Source of the DNA: Parafrigoribacterium mesophilum
Lineage (GTDB): Bacteria; Actinomycetota; Actinomycetes; Actinomycetales; Microbacteriaceae
Reading direction: 5' to 3'
Assembly (NCBI RefSeq): GCF_039652555.1
Contig: NZ_JBDJAF010000001.1
Location: 1,364,001-1,428,000, forward strand
DNA: 64,000 nt
Below, in pieces: positions 7,005 to 15,529 of the stretch. A program made the translations under genes and the position numbers. The notes under the pieces were generated by a model that saw nothing but the letters and a program-made list of their open reading frames with translations, had not been told where the DNA came from and made no database searches. Within the stretch, counting starts at the first letter, position 1; each line of letters opens with the position of its first letter.

Positions 7005-9344
7005 TCAGACGCCTGCCAGGGCGCCTTCCGTCGTGCCGACGTGCCGTTCATGTATTGTCCTGGACGGTTCCAGCCGCACCACGACCGACTTCGAGGCGGG
7101 CGTGTTGCTGCCCTGCGCCGTGAAGTCCAGGGGCACCAGCGGGTTCGCCTCCGGGAAGTACGCAGCCGCGCATCCGCGACTGGTGGGGAACGCGACCGCC
7201 TTGAACTGGTGCACGACGCGATCGACGTTGTCGGTGAACTCGCTGTGCACATCGACCAGTTCGCCGTTGTCGATGCCGAGCGCGGCGAGATCATCAGGAT
7301 GCACGAAGATCACCTTGCGGCCCTTCTTGATGCCGCGGTAACGGTCGTTCAAGCTGTAGATCGTCGTGTTGAACTGGTCGTGCGAACGCATCGTCTGCAG
7401 CAGCAGCCGTCCTGGCGGGCACTGGATGTACTCGAGTTCGTTCACCGTGATCTTCGCCTTGCCCGTGTCCGTCGTGAAGGTGCGGGAGTCGCGGGGGCCG
7501 TGAGGCAGGATGAATCCGCCGTCCTGGCGGATCAGCTGGTTGTAGTTCGCGCAGCCCTTGACCACGTGGCCGATGTGCTCCCGGATCAGATCGTAGTTGC
7601 CCTCGAATCCGGCCCAGTCCACGTTCACCTTGTTCCCGAGCACCGCACGCGCCAGCCGGGTCACGATCGAGACCTCGGACAGCAGTTTCGGTGAGATCGG
7701 GTCGACGCGGCCGTGCGTCGGGTGCACTGCGCACACCGAGTCCTCGACGGAGAGGAACTGTTCCCCGCCCTTCTGCATGTCGATCTCACTGCGACCCATC
7801 GTGGGCAGGATCAGTGCCTCCTCGCCGATGACGGCGTGGTTGCGGTTCAGTTTGGTCGAAATCTGAACCGTCATCTCGGTCTTCTGGAACGCGGCTTCGG
7901 CGGCCGCGGTGTCGGAGATGGCTGCCACCATGTTTCCGCCGAGAGCTATCCAAACCTTGATCTTGCCGTCCCGCATTCCGCGGATGGCCTGCACGGAGTC
8001 GACGCCCTCTTCACGGGGCGGGTTGAATCCGAATTCCTTCTCGAGCGCGTCGAGGAAGGCGGGTGGCATCTTCTCCCAGATGCCCATCGTCCGGTCGCCC
8101 TGAACGTTGCTGTGTCCCCGGATCGGAGACGCGCCAGCACCGGGCTTGCCGATGTTGCCGCGCAGCAGCAACAGGTTGATGATCTCCTTGATGCTGGGGA
8201 CCGCCTCCTTGTGCTGCGTCAGTCCCATCGCCCACGTGATAATCACCCGGTCTGCCTTGAGGTAACGCGCCGCCAACTCGTCGATTTGCTCCGTCGTGAG
8301 GCCGGTGGCCTCCCGCACCGCAGCCTCGTCGAGGTGCAGCAGGTGCTCCCGGAATTCCTCCAGGCCTTGGCAGTGCTCGGCGAGGAACTGGTGGTCAAGC
8401 ACCTTTCCCGGGTTCTTCGCCTCAGCCTCGAAGACACGCTTCGAGATTGCCTTCATCAGCCACCCGTCACCGCCGAGGCGGATCTGGAGGTACTGGTCGG
8501 CGAGACCGGTGCCGTGGCCGAGGACGCCCTTGACCTTCTGCGGGTTCTTGTAGCGCATCAGTCCGGCCTCTTGCAGCGGATTGACCGCAACGATCTCGGC
8601 CCCGTTTTCTTTCGCCTCCTCAAGAGCAGTGAGCTGACGCGGGTGGTTGGTGCCGGGGTTCTGGCCCATGATGATGATGAGGTCGGCCTTGCGGAAGTCG
8701 CCGTACGACACCGTATTCTTGCCGATGCCGATGGTCTGGCCCATCGCCAGGCCGGTGGACTCGTGGCACATGTTCGAGCAGTCCGGCAGGTTGTTGGTGC
8801 CGAAGGCGCGCACGAACAGTTGGTAGGCGAAGGCCGTCTCATTGGCGGTCCGTCCGCTGGTGTAGAACGCCGCCTGGTTGGGCGAGTCGAGGCCCTTCAG
8901 CTTGTCGGCGATGATCTGGATCGCCTTGTCCCAACTGACCGGCTCGTAGTGGTCTTTGCCCGCCGGCTTGTAGACCGGCTCCACGAGCCTGCCCTGCATG
9001 CCGAGCCAGTAGTCCGATTTGGTCAACAGGTCGCTCACCGAGTGTTCTCTCCAGAAACTCGTCGGCACGGTCAGTGGAGTCGCCTCCCAAGTGACCGCCT
9101 TCGCGCCGTTCTCGCAGAACTCCGCAGTCTTACGGTGTTCCGGATCCGGCCAAGCGCAACTCATACAGTCGAAGCCGTCCTTCTGGTTCATGGAGCTGAG
9201 GAGCTTCAGGCTGCGACTGACCCCCATCTCCTTGAAGGCGGGTCCCATCGAATGCGTGACCCCGGGCACTCCGGCGGCCCATGTCTTCGGCTCGCTGACC
9301 TCGATGTCCTCGATGACGTCATCAACAGGCGGTTTGCTTGTCAT
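7005..9344 (-). CDS. YdeP-type molybdopterin oxidoreductase (formate dehydrogenase alpha-like)
   Basis: A 779-residue cytoplasmic member of the bis-MGD molybdoenzyme family, FdhF/YdeP branch. Cysteines 60, 63 and 77 lie in FDCMSCAWPDPEH and AEFCENG, the YdeP-type Fe-S region. GQNPGTNHPR, GAGASPIRGHSNVQGDRT and the C-terminal molybdopterin-binding RSHDQFNTTIYS are typical of the family. There is no in-frame UGA, so no selenocysteine; the candidate active-site region is DCSNMCHESTG (Cys189, Cys193). The stop overlaps nothing downstream, but the start overlaps the fdhD stop by 4 bp (ATGA). The partner subunits of respiratory formate dehydrogenases are absent. Formate oxidation is inferred from fdhD and the OFA carrier; YdeP proteins have also been tied to acid resistance. 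Confidence 0.88.
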   Translation of the reverse strand: MTSKPPVDDVIEDIEVSEPKTWAAGVPGVTHSMGPAFKEMGVSRSLKLLSSMNQKDGFDCMSCAWPDPEHRKTAEFCENGAKAVTWEATPLTVPTSFWREHSVSDLLTKSDYWLGMQGRLVEPVYKPAGKDHYEPVSWDKAIQIIADKLKGLDSPNQAAFYTSGRTANETAFAYQLFVRAFGTNNLPDCSNMCHESTGLAMGQTIGIGKNTVSYGDFRKADLIIIMGQNPGTNHPRQLTALEEAKENGAEIVAVNPLQEAGLMRYKNPQKVKGVLGHGTGLADQYLQIRLGGDGWLMKAISKRVFEAEAKNPGKVLDHQFLAEHCQGLEEFREHLLHLDEAAVREATGLTTEQIDELAARYLKADRVIITWAMGLTQHKEAVPSIKEIINLLLLRGNIGKPGAGASPIRGHSNVQGDRTMGIWEKMPPAFLDALEKEFGFNPPREEGVDSVQAIRGMRDGKIKVWIALGGNMVAAISDTAAAEAAFQKTEMTVQISTKLNRNHAVIGEEALILPTMGRSEIDMQKGGEQFLSVEDSVCAVHPTHGRVDPISPKLLSEVSIVTRLARAVLGNKVNVDWAGFEGNYDLIREHIGHVVKGCANYNQLIRQDGGFILPHGPRDSRTFTTDTGKAKITVNELEYIQCPPGRLLLQTMRSHDQFNTTIYSLNDRYRGIKKGRKVIFVHPDDLAALGIDNGELVDVHSEFTDNVDRVVHQFKAVAFPTSRGCAAAYFPEANPLVPLDFTAQGSNTPASKSVVVRLEPSRTIHERHVGTTEGALAGV

Positions 9345-10204
9345 GCTGCACTACCTTCTTTAACTTTTACTCGGTTGCCGACAACGCGTTCGGCGCCGGC
9401 ATAGATCACCATCGACTTTCCGCGCAAGAAACCAACCAGCGTCATCCCGGCATCCGTGGCCAATTCAGCGGCAAGCGACGACGGCGCCGACACAGACGCC
9501 AGGAGCGGAATCCCGGCCATCGACGCCTTCTGGGTAAGTTCAAAACTGGATCGGCCTGACACCATGAGCACGGTGCCGCTCAGCGGCAACCGGTTCTCCT
9601 TGAGCGCCCAGCCAACGACCTTGTCCACGGCGTTGTGCCGACCGACATCTTCGCGAAGGACGAGCAGTTCACCGGTGGTGCCGTCGAACAACGCCGCGGC
9701 GTGAAGTCCCCCGGTCTTGTCGAACACCGCTTGCTGCTCCCGCAGTTTGTCGGGGAAGCTGGCCAACAACTCCGCGTCGATCACCAGCGGGTCGTCCTTC
9801 ACGCTGTAGGCGGATTTCGTGCGCACCGCCTCGATGCTTGCCTTGCCGCACATCCCGCATGAACTGGTCGTGTAGAACGCCCGCTCCAGGCTCGGATCCG
9901 GCGCGGGTACCCACGGCGCGAGGGTGACATCGAGCACGTTGTACGTGTTCAAACCCTCCGCGGTCGCGCCTGCGCAGTGCCGTGCGGCGCCGAACTCGTC
10001 GCCGCGGGAAATGATTCCCTCCGACACGAGAAAGCCCGCCGCCAGGTCCACGTCGTTTCCAGGCGTTCGCATCGTGATGGCCAGCGACTGGCCACCCACT
10101 CGAATTTCCAAAGGTTCTTCGACGGCGAGAAAGTCCTCAACCATGGTGGAGGTGTCGCCCACCGTAAGGCGGGTGACTCGTCGTCGAGCCGTAATTCTGC
10201 CCAC
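9341..10204 (-). CDS. fdhD: formate dehydrogenase sulfurtransferase FdhD
   Basis: A 287-residue sulfurtransferase that moves sulfur from a cysteine desulfurase to the molybdenum of formate dehydrogenase-type enzymes before they become active. The catalytic pair is Cys116 and Cys119 in TTSSCGMCGKAS. EEPLEIRVGG, GNDVDLAAGFLVSEGI and LREDVGRHNAVDK are family motifs; length is normal. Its stop overlaps the start of the dehydrogenase gene, so the two are translationally coupled and FdhD probably serves that enzyme. It is divergent from moeB across a 125-bp region that must hold both promoters. Confidence 0.95.
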   Translation of the reverse strand: MGRITARRRVTRLTVGDTSTMVEDFLAVEEPLEIRVGGQSLAITMRTPGNDVDLAAGFLVSEGIISRGDEFGAARHCAGATAEGLNTYNVLDVTLAPWVPAPDPSLERAFYTTSSCGMCGKASIEAVRTKSAYSVKDDPLVIDAELLASFPDKLREQQAVFDKTGGLHAAALFDGTTGELLVLREDVGRHNAVDKVVGWALKENRLPLSGTVLMVSGRSSFELTQKASMAGIPLLASVSAPSSLAAELATDAGMTLVGFLRGKSMVIYAGAERVVGNRVKVKEGSAA

Positions 10205-10329
10205 ACGGCATGCCTACCACGTAACTTCCAGCTTCACAAGAGAATCGCTCGCAATGAGGATGCTGTTCGTGCCGCTATCCGAATCCGACCGGAGTGGATT
10301 AGCCTGACAGTCACGAAGACTTCAGGGAG

Positions 10330-11508
10330 ATGATCGTGGCGCTGCTCACTGACACGCAGCGGGTGCCGGCGCTTGTCGAACCTGGCCCGCCGCTGCCACC
10401 GGACCGCCTCGCGCGATTCAGCAGGCAACTGCTCATGCCGGGGTTCGGCGACCTCGCGCAGCGGCGACTAGCCGCCGCCCGCGTACTGGTCGTCGGCGCA
10501 GGCGGCCTCGGCAGCGCGAGCATTCCTTACCTTGCTGCGGCGGGCGTTGGAACCATCGGCGTGATCGACTCGGATGTCGTCGAGCTGTCGAACCTGCACC
10601 GTCAGGTCTCGCATTCCCTTCGTGATGTCGGCAGGAACAAGGTCGACTCGATCGCCGATACCGTGGCCGCGATCGACCCGGAGGTCGAGGTCATCCGGCA
10701 TCGGCTGAGGGTGGATTCCAGCACCATCCTCGACATCCTGGCCGACTACGACCTCGTGCTGGATGGCAGCGATAACTTCCCGACCCGGTACCTCACCAAC
10801 GACGCGGCCGCCCTGCAGCACAAGCCCCTGGTCTGGGGCGCGATTCTGCAATACAGCGGGCAAGCGAGCGTCGCTTGGGTGGATTACGGCCCGACCTACC
10901 GCGACCTGTTCCCGGTGCCTCCGGCGCCTGGGGAGGTGTTGTCATGTTCGATCGGCGGGGTGCTGCCAAGTGTGTGCGCGGTCATCGGCGCGATCATGTC
11001 AGCCGAGGCGATCAAGTTGATCACCGGAATCGGCGCTCCGCTGCTCGGCCGGGTGACCACCTACGACGCCCTGAGCGGACGGCACCGTGACATCGAGTAC
11101 GGCAGCATCCCGGAGGCGGAACCCGTCACCGAACTCACCGACTACGAACTGTTCTGTGGCGTCAGCTCGCGGCCGTCCGCCGGTTCGGCACCGGAGGCTA
11201 TCGACGTGGCCGAACTCTCGCGGCGGCTGGCGACGGGCTCGCCGATGCAGCTGGTGGATGTGCGGGAGCCGTTCGAAGCGCAGATCGCACGGATCGACGG
11301 CTCCGAGCTGATCCCGCTGGGCTCGCTGGAGCAGTCCCTGGAACGCATCCGCACCGATGTTCCCGTGGTGGTGTACTGCCACCACGGCGTCAGGTCCGAC
11401 CGCGCGGCGGCGATGCTCCGTCAGCACGGGATTGCGAACGTGCTCAACCTGGAGGGCGGCATCGACGCATTCGCCGCCCGCGAAGACCCGACGATGGCGA
11501 GGTATTGA
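10330..11508 (+). CDS. moeB: MoeB/ThiF-type adenylyltransferase with C-terminal rhodanese domain
   Basis: A 392-residue protein that would adenylate the C-terminal glycine of MoaD and then supply sulfur for thiocarboxylate formation. ATP-binding GAGGLGS is at 57-63, with SNLHRQ at 87-92 and the adenylation region DGSDNFPTRY at 145-154. The linker has CSIGGVLP but not the usual pair of CXXC zinc motifs. A rhodanese domain follows from about 287 with its active cysteine in VVYCHHGVRSDRA (Cys350). E. coli MoeB lacks this domain; human MOCS3 has it. AGGGAG abuts the ATG at 10330 and is 7 nt from the GTG at 10336, which may be the true start. moaE follows after 2 nt. Confidence 0.92.
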   Translation: MIVALLTDTQRVPALVEPGPPLPPDRLARFSRQLLMPGFGDLAQRRLAAARVLVVGAGGLGSASIPYLAAAGVGTIGVIDSDVVELSNLHRQVSHSLRDVGRNKVDSIADTVAAIDPEVEVIRHRLRVDSSTILDILADYDLVLDGSDNFPTRYLTNDAAALQHKPLVWGAILQYSGQASVAWVDYGPTYRDLFPVPPAPGEVLSCSIGGVLPSVCAVIGAIMSAEAIKLITGIGAPLLGRVTTYDALSGRHRDIEYGSIPEAEPVTELTDYELFCGVSSRPSAGSAPEAIDVAELSRRLATGSPMQLVDVREPFEAQIARIDGSELIPLGSLEQSLERIRTDVPVVVYCHHGVRSDRAAAMLRQHGIANVLNLEGGIDAFAAREDPTMARY

Positions 11509-11510
11509 GG

Positions 11511-11942
11511 ATGGCAGCTGTTTCCGGCATGGACGAGGCCGTCGCCATGATCACCTCGGAGCCCATCGACGAAGCGCTGATCCGCCACGCGGTCGAGGCG
11601 CCGGAGAGCGGTGCCGTGGTGTTGTTCTGCGGCGTGGTGCGCAACCACGATGACGGCCGGGCGATCCTCTCGCTCGACTACCAATCGCATCCGGATGCCG
11701 AGTTTCTGCTCAGGCAGTGCTGCGAGGAGACCGCAGCGAAGTCGGGGCTGCGGGTGGCGGCTGCCCATCGGGTCGGTTCGCTTCAGATCGGGGACATCGC
11801 CCTCTACGCCGCCGTCGCCGCGTCGCATCGCAGGGAGGCATTCGACACCTGTCAAGAATTGGTGGAACGGATCAAGGCCACCATCCCGATCTGGAAGCGC
11901 CAGTACTTCGTCGGCGGCGTGACCGAATGGGTGGGGCTGTAG
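11511..11942 (+). CDS. moaE: molybdopterin synthase large subunit MoaE
   Basis: Catalytic subunit of molybdopterin synthase, which inserts two sulfurs from MoaD thiocarboxylate into precursor Z. About 143 residues. Seen: SGAVVLFCGVVRNHDDGR, LDYQSHPDAE, HRVGSLQIGD, VAASHRREAF and the active-site lysine region IPIWKRQYF near the C-terminus. The ATG at 11511 is preceded by TGAGG; a TTG at 11505 overlapping the moeB stop (TTGA) is also possible, and an ATG at 11529 would trim six residues. It is coupled to moeB and converges on moaD on the other strand, with stops 3 bp apart. Confidence 0.94.
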   Translation: MAAVSGMDEAVAMITSEPIDEALIRHAVEAPESGAVVLFCGVVRNHDDGRAILSLDYQSHPDAEFLLRQCCEETAAKSGLRVAAAHRVGSLQIGDIALYAAVAASHRREAFDTCQELVERIKATIPIWKRQYFVGGVTEWVGL

Positions 11943-11945
11943 TCA

Positions 11946-12191
11946 CTACCCTCCGGCGAACGGTGGAAGCACGTCCACGCGCCCGGTCAACGGGAACGAG
12001 CTGTCCCGCCGGACCACCTTGTCGATGAGGAACGAGCCGGTACGCATCACCCTGCCCATGGGCTCGCCGTATCTCGCCTCGAGGAGCGAGCGCAACGAAC
12101 CGAGTGTGGCGCCGTCCTCCAGCGACAGCTCTTCCTCATCCCGGCCTGCGGCTTCGGCGGCCGCAGCGAAATATCTCACGGTGACATCCAT
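11946..12191 (-). CDS. moaD: molybdopterin synthase sulfur carrier subunit MoaD
   Basis: An 81-residue ubiquitin-like sulfur carrier. It begins MDVTVRYFAAAAEAAG and ends in LPPFAGG; the terminal Gly-Gly is the site of adenylation by MoeB and thiocarboxylation. It is placed tail to tail with its partner moaE rather than in the usual moaD-moaE order, so the two subunits are made from opposite transcripts. The ATG at 12191 is chosen because residues upstream have no family similarity. Confidence 0.9.
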   Translation of the reverse strand: MDVTVRYFAAAAEAAGRDEEELSLEDGATLGSLRSLLEARYGEPMGRVMRTGSFLIDKVVRRDSSFPLTGRVDVLPPFAGG

Positions 12192-12307
12192 TACGCCCCA
12201 ATGTACGACATTTGCAGCCCTGAAGGGCACCCGTAGCCGGGCTTGCCTCCGAGTCGATCCCGGCCTACCGTCGGCACCGACCTGAATGATCGGGAGGGCA
12301 GAGCACC

Positions 12308-12583
12308 ATGGCATCCACAAGTCACACCACCACCGACCACGACGAGATCCGCCGGTGGGTGGAGCAGCACGACGGCAAGCCGGCAAGCGTCGCGGGCACC
12401 GAGGGAGGCGACACCGCCGGAGTGCTCCGCATCGACTTCCCCGGTGGTGCCAGCGACAAACTGGAGCACATCGACTGGGATGACTGGTTCGCGAAGTTCG
12501 ACGCGAGCGAGCTGGCCTTTCTCTACCAGGAGCGCAAGGCCGACGGCAGCGACAGCACCTTTTTCAAGCTGGTGCAGCGCTAA
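12308..12583 (+). CDS. conserved small hypothetical protein
   Basis: A 91-residue acidic protein starting MASTSHTTTDHDEIRRWVEQ and containing DFPGGASDKLEHIDWDDWFAKFD, a pattern I associate with small proteins of unknown function in actinobacteria; the function is unknown. It has no signal peptide, membrane segment or cysteine. A good ribosome site, GGAGGG, lies about 10 nt before the ATG. It is divergent from moaD and converges on the ChaB-like gene. Confidence 0.72.
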   Translation: MASTSHTTTDHDEIRRWVEQHDGKPASVAGTEGGDTAGVLRIDFPGGASDKLEHIDWDDWFAKFDASELAFLYQERKADGSDSTFFKLVQR

Positions 12584-12617
12584 CCTTCGACGGCGCTGAG
12601 GTTCTACGGCGCCGGCG

Positions 12618-13019
12618 CTAGCTGCTCTTTCGGGTGAGTTTTCTGTTCTCGCGCCCGATCGCATCCACGAGGTCGTCCTTGGACATGGCGGAGCGCCCCG
12701 GGATCTCCAAACGTTTCGCGATGTCGTAGAGGTGCGACTTTGAGGCGTTCGCGTCCACTCCGCCCGCGGTTTTCACATCCTTGCCTCGACTCTTGGTGGT
12801 GCGCGCCGCTTGCGCGTCCGATGGCCCGCGCTTCTTCTTCGCCTCCCAGTGATCGCCGACTTTTTCGAATTCGTTCTTCAGCGCCGCGAACGCGGTGCGG
12901 TGCGAACGCTCGCCCTCGCCGTATTCCTTGACGGCCGAATCGTGCACCTTCGACCAGAGCGCTTGGGCGTGTTTCGGCGATCTGCGGATGGTGTCCGGCA
13001 TTTCCTCTGACGCGGGCAT
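12618..13019 (-). CDS. ChaB-domain protein with C-terminal Rho-N/SAP-like helix pair
   Basis: A 133-residue basic protein. Residues 1-65 match the ChaB fold (MPDTIRRSPKHAQALWSKVH, then GERSHRTAFAALK and GDHWEAKKKRG). Residues 95-130 (SKSHLYDIAKRLEIPGRS, MSKDDLVDAIGREN) resemble the short helix-extended-helix of Rho N-terminal or SAP domains that contact nucleic acid. A lysine-rich linker separates the two. ChaB was named for a supposed role in cation transport regulation, which the sequence does not support; a DNA- or RNA-binding role is only an inference. GGGAGAT precedes the ATG. Confidence 0.75.
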   Translation of the reverse strand: MPASEEMPDTIRRSPKHAQALWSKVHDSAVKEYGEGERSHRTAFAALKNEFEKVGDHWEAKKKRGPSDAQAARTTKSRGKDVKTAGGVDANASKSHLYDIAKRLEIPGRSAMSKDDLVDAIGRENRKLTRKSS

Positions 13020-13143
13020 GGTGTCATCTCCCGATGTACTGACGGATATTTGCGGCCAAGATACGCTCGGCGCTTGCCCGCGACAACGCCGGCCGGGACC
13101 ATGGCAGACCGGTGCGCCCGCGGCGGGCGATTAGAGTGGCAGC

Positions 13144-14385
13144 ATGGCAGAGCAGGCCTCCAGCGTCTCCGTGGAAGAACACGTCGAGCGCATCCTCTCC
13201 GGGCTGACCGCGATGCCGGCGATCAGCGTCCGGCTGGAGGACGCCGCCGGGCTGGTGCTGGCCGAGGCGGTCAGTGCGGCGGCGGATGTGCCCGGTTTCG
13301 ACAACTCCAGCATGGACGGCTACGCCGTGCGCCGGGACGACCTGCTGGGGGCCAGCGCCGGCGCCCCTGTCGTACTCCCGGTGATCGCGGACATTGCCGC
13401 GGGCTCCAAGCAGAGCATCGTCGTGACGCCCGGAACAGTGACCCGCATCATGACCGGCGCTCCAGTGCCCGACGGCGCGGACGCCGTCGTGCCGATCGAG
13501 GCGACCGACCAGGGCACCGTGCGGGTGGCTATCACCGAGGCACCCGCCCCGGCCGCCTTCATCCGGCGCGCCGGCAGCGACGTGCGCGCCGGAGCTCCGG
13601 TGCTGGCTGCCGGGACAATGCTCACCGCCCGGCACATCGCCGCGGCGGCCGCGTCCGGATGCGGCGAGGTGGTGGTGTACCGTGCGCCGCGCATCGGAAT
13701 CATCTCCACCGGCAGCGAGTTGGTGCCGGCGGGCGCACCACTGCGGCGCGGGCAGATCCACGATTCGAACTCGCACCTGCTTGCCGTGGCGGTCGCCGAA
13801 GCCGGGGCTGTCCCGGTGCGAATCGATTCGGTTCCCGACGACGACGATGCGCTCCGGATCACCCTCACCAGCCACGCGGCCGAGGTGGACGGCTTCGTGC
13901 TCTCCGGAGGCGCCAGCGTCGGCGCCTACGATGTGTCCAAAGCCGTTCTCGCTCCGCTGCCGACGATGCTGTTCTCGCGGGTGCGGATGCAGCCGGGCAA
14001 GCCGCAGGGATTCGGACGCTGGACCGATGGCACGCCGGTGTTCGCCTTGCCAGGCAACCCGGTCAGCTCCTTCGTGTCATTCGAGTTGTTCGTGCGCCCG
14101 GCGCTGCAGAAGATGCTGGGCCGCCGCATCCTGCACCGCCCCACCCGGGAGGCGGTCGTCTCAGCCGGATGGCGCAGCCCGGCGGACCGCCGCCAATACA
14201 TGCCCGTCGCGTTCGAACCCGGCGATGTGGGCGGCGAACTACGGGTGCGTCCGGCGACACCGGGCGGCTCGGGCTCACACCTGGTGACCAGCCTCGCCAG
14301 CGCCGAGGCGCTGGCCGTCATCGACCAGGACACCACCGACGTGCGCGAGGGAGACCGTGTGACTGTCATGCTGTTGGAATCATGA
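13144..14385 (+). CDS. moeA: molybdopterin molybdotransferase MoeA
   Basis: A 413-residue cytoplasmic enzyme that inserts molybdate into adenylated molybdopterin. Seen in order: DNSSMDGYAVR, the domain 2 region TVTRIMTGAPVPDGADAVV, the MPT-binding domain with GIISTGSELVPAG, LSGGASVGAYD, MQPGKPQGFG and ALPGNPVSSFVSFELF, then the C-terminal beta domain. Length is normal. Its stop overlaps the moaC start (ATGA), so the two are coupled. The ribosome site before the ATG is weak (GAGTGGCAGC). Confidence 0.95.
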   Translation: MAEQASSVSVEEHVERILSGLTAMPAISVRLEDAAGLVLAEAVSAAADVPGFDNSSMDGYAVRRDDLLGASAGAPVVLPVIADIAAGSKQSIVVTPGTVTRIMTGAPVPDGADAVVPIEATDQGTVRVAITEAPAPAAFIRRAGSDVRAGAPVLAAGTMLTARHIAAAAASGCGEVVVYRAPRIGIISTGSELVPAGAPLRRGQIHDSNSHLLAVAVAEAGAVPVRIDSVPDDDDALRITLTSHAAEVDGFVLSGGASVGAYDVSKAVLAPLPTMLFSRVRMQPGKPQGFGRWTDGTPVFALPGNPVSSFVSFELFVRPALQKMLGRRILHRPTREAVVSAGWRSPADRRQYMPVAFEPGDVGGELRVRPATPGGSGSHLVTSLASAEALAVIDQDTTDVREGDRVTVMLLES

Positions 14386-14867
14386 GCGACCAGCCTTTCA
14401 CCCACCTGGATTCCTCAGGCCAGGCGCGGATGGTCGACGTGACGGCGAAGACTCCGACGGTGCGTGAGGCGACGGCGGCCGGGTTCGTCAGTTGCGGAGC
14501 GGCCGTCATCGCGGCACTGCGGTCCGGCACAGCACCCAAGGGTGATGTGCTCGCGGTCGCAAGGATCGCGGGAATTCAGGGCGCCAAGCGCACCGCGGAG
14601 CTGCTGCCGCTGGCCCACGTGATCGGCGTGCACGGCGTCACCGTGGACATCGAGGTCGAGGATGCCGGGGCGCGCATCCAGGCCACGGTGCGCACCGCGG
14701 ATCGCACCGGAGTCGAGATGGAAGCGATTACCGCGGTGTCGGTGGCGGCCCTCGCGTTCGTCGACATGGTCAAGGGTATGGATCGCACCGTGGTGATCCG
14801 CGACATCCGGCTGCTCGCGAAGTCCGGTGGTCGCTCCGGCGATTGGAAGCGCCCAGAGCCGGCGTAG
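14382..14867 (+). CDS. moaC: cyclic pyranopterin monophosphate synthase MoaC
   Basis: A 161-residue enzyme that converts the MoaA product to cyclic pyranopterin monophosphate. Seen: RMVDVTAKTPTVREATA, the conserved LLPLAHVIGVHG, GVEMEAITAVSVAALAF and DMVKGMDR, which includes the catalytic lysine and aspartate. The ATG overlaps the moeA stop by 4 bp. The coding frame continues upstream through moeA only as a shadow, so the start at the overlap is well supported. Confidence 0.95.
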   Translation: MSDQPFTHLDSSGQARMVDVTAKTPTVREATAAGFVSCGAAVIAALRSGTAPKGDVLAVARIAGIQGAKRTAELLPLAHVIGVHGVTVDIEVEDAGARIQATVRTADRTGVEMEAITAVSVAALAFVDMVKGMDRTVVIRDIRLLAKSGGRSGDWKRPEPA

Positions 14868-14876
14868 CTCCACCTC

Positions 14877-14897
14877 ACGGTTCCCTAGGCGAACCGT
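14877..14897. terminator. short hairpin between convergent moaC and mog
   Basis: ACGGTTC and GAACCGT form a 7-bp stem with a seven-base loop in the 48-bp space between two convergent stop codons. No U-run follows on either strand, so a terminator role rests only on position and symmetry. Confidence 0.35.
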
Positions 14898-14915
14898 CCA
14901 CTCGACCGTTGAGGG

Positions 14916-15428
14916 TTAGTGGTCGCCGCCGTCCAGTTGATCCAAGATGTGCGGCACCAACGGCAGCACCACCTCGAGCCCCTGTTCCACGGCGCGCGGC
15001 GAACCCGGCAGGTTGATGATCAACGTCTTCGGCGGATGCCCGGCGATGCCGGCGAGTCCCCTGGTCAGCACCGCGTGCCTGCTGTGCTTCGCCCCCTCAC
15101 TGCGCAACAGTTCGGCGATACCCGGCAGTTCCCGAACGAGCAGTGGGCGGGTGCCTTCTGGAGTCAGATCGGTCGGGGACACACCGGTTCCTCCGGAGGT
15201 GAGGACGAACCGCACGCCGGACTCGACGGCATCCTGCACCGCATCGTGAACGCTCGCGATGCCGTCAGGCACAACCCGAGCGGCACCAACGTCGTACCCC
15301 GCGTCCCTCAGCAGCTCGACGGCGCGCAATCCCGAGGTATCCGCCCTCTCCCCGCGAGAACTGCGGTTCGACACCGTGATGACGACGGCGGGCACCCGCG
15401 ATCCCGAACGTGCATTTTCTTCAGCCAT
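14916..15428 (-). CDS. mog: MogA/MoaB family molybdopterin adenylyltransferase
   Basis: About 170 residues of the MoCF fold that adenylates molybdopterin before MoeA acts. Seen: VITVSNRSSRGERADTSG, the binding loop TSGGTGVSPTDLTPEGTRP and INLPGSPRAVEQGLEVVLP. The ATG at 15428 is preferred over one six codons upstream because MAEENARSG then leads directly into the domain. It converges on moaC. MogA and MoaB proteins of this length cannot be told apart with confidence from sequence alone, but the cluster makes molybdopterin adenylation the likely job. Confidence 0.9.
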   Translation of the reverse strand: MAEENARSGSRVPAVVITVSNRSSRGERADTSGLRAVELLRDAGYDVGAARVVPDGIASVHDAVQDAVESGVRFVLTSGGTGVSPTDLTPEGTRPLLVRELPGIAELLRSEGAKHSRHAVLTRGLAGIAGHPPKTLIINLPGSPRAVEQGLEVVLPLVPHILDQLDGGDH

Positions 15429-15529
15429 ACCAATACCGTAGGCCAAGCAATAGGGTTGAAGATGGCGCGCCGGGAAATGGTCTTAGGCGCACACCGCAAG
15501 AATCCGGTAAATCAAAAGAGGAGTTCATT

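Noticed and set aside
7005..9344. Selenocysteine in the formate dehydrogenase-like protein
   Set aside because: The frame has no internal UGA, and the protein groups by its motifs with YdeP, which lacks selenocysteine.
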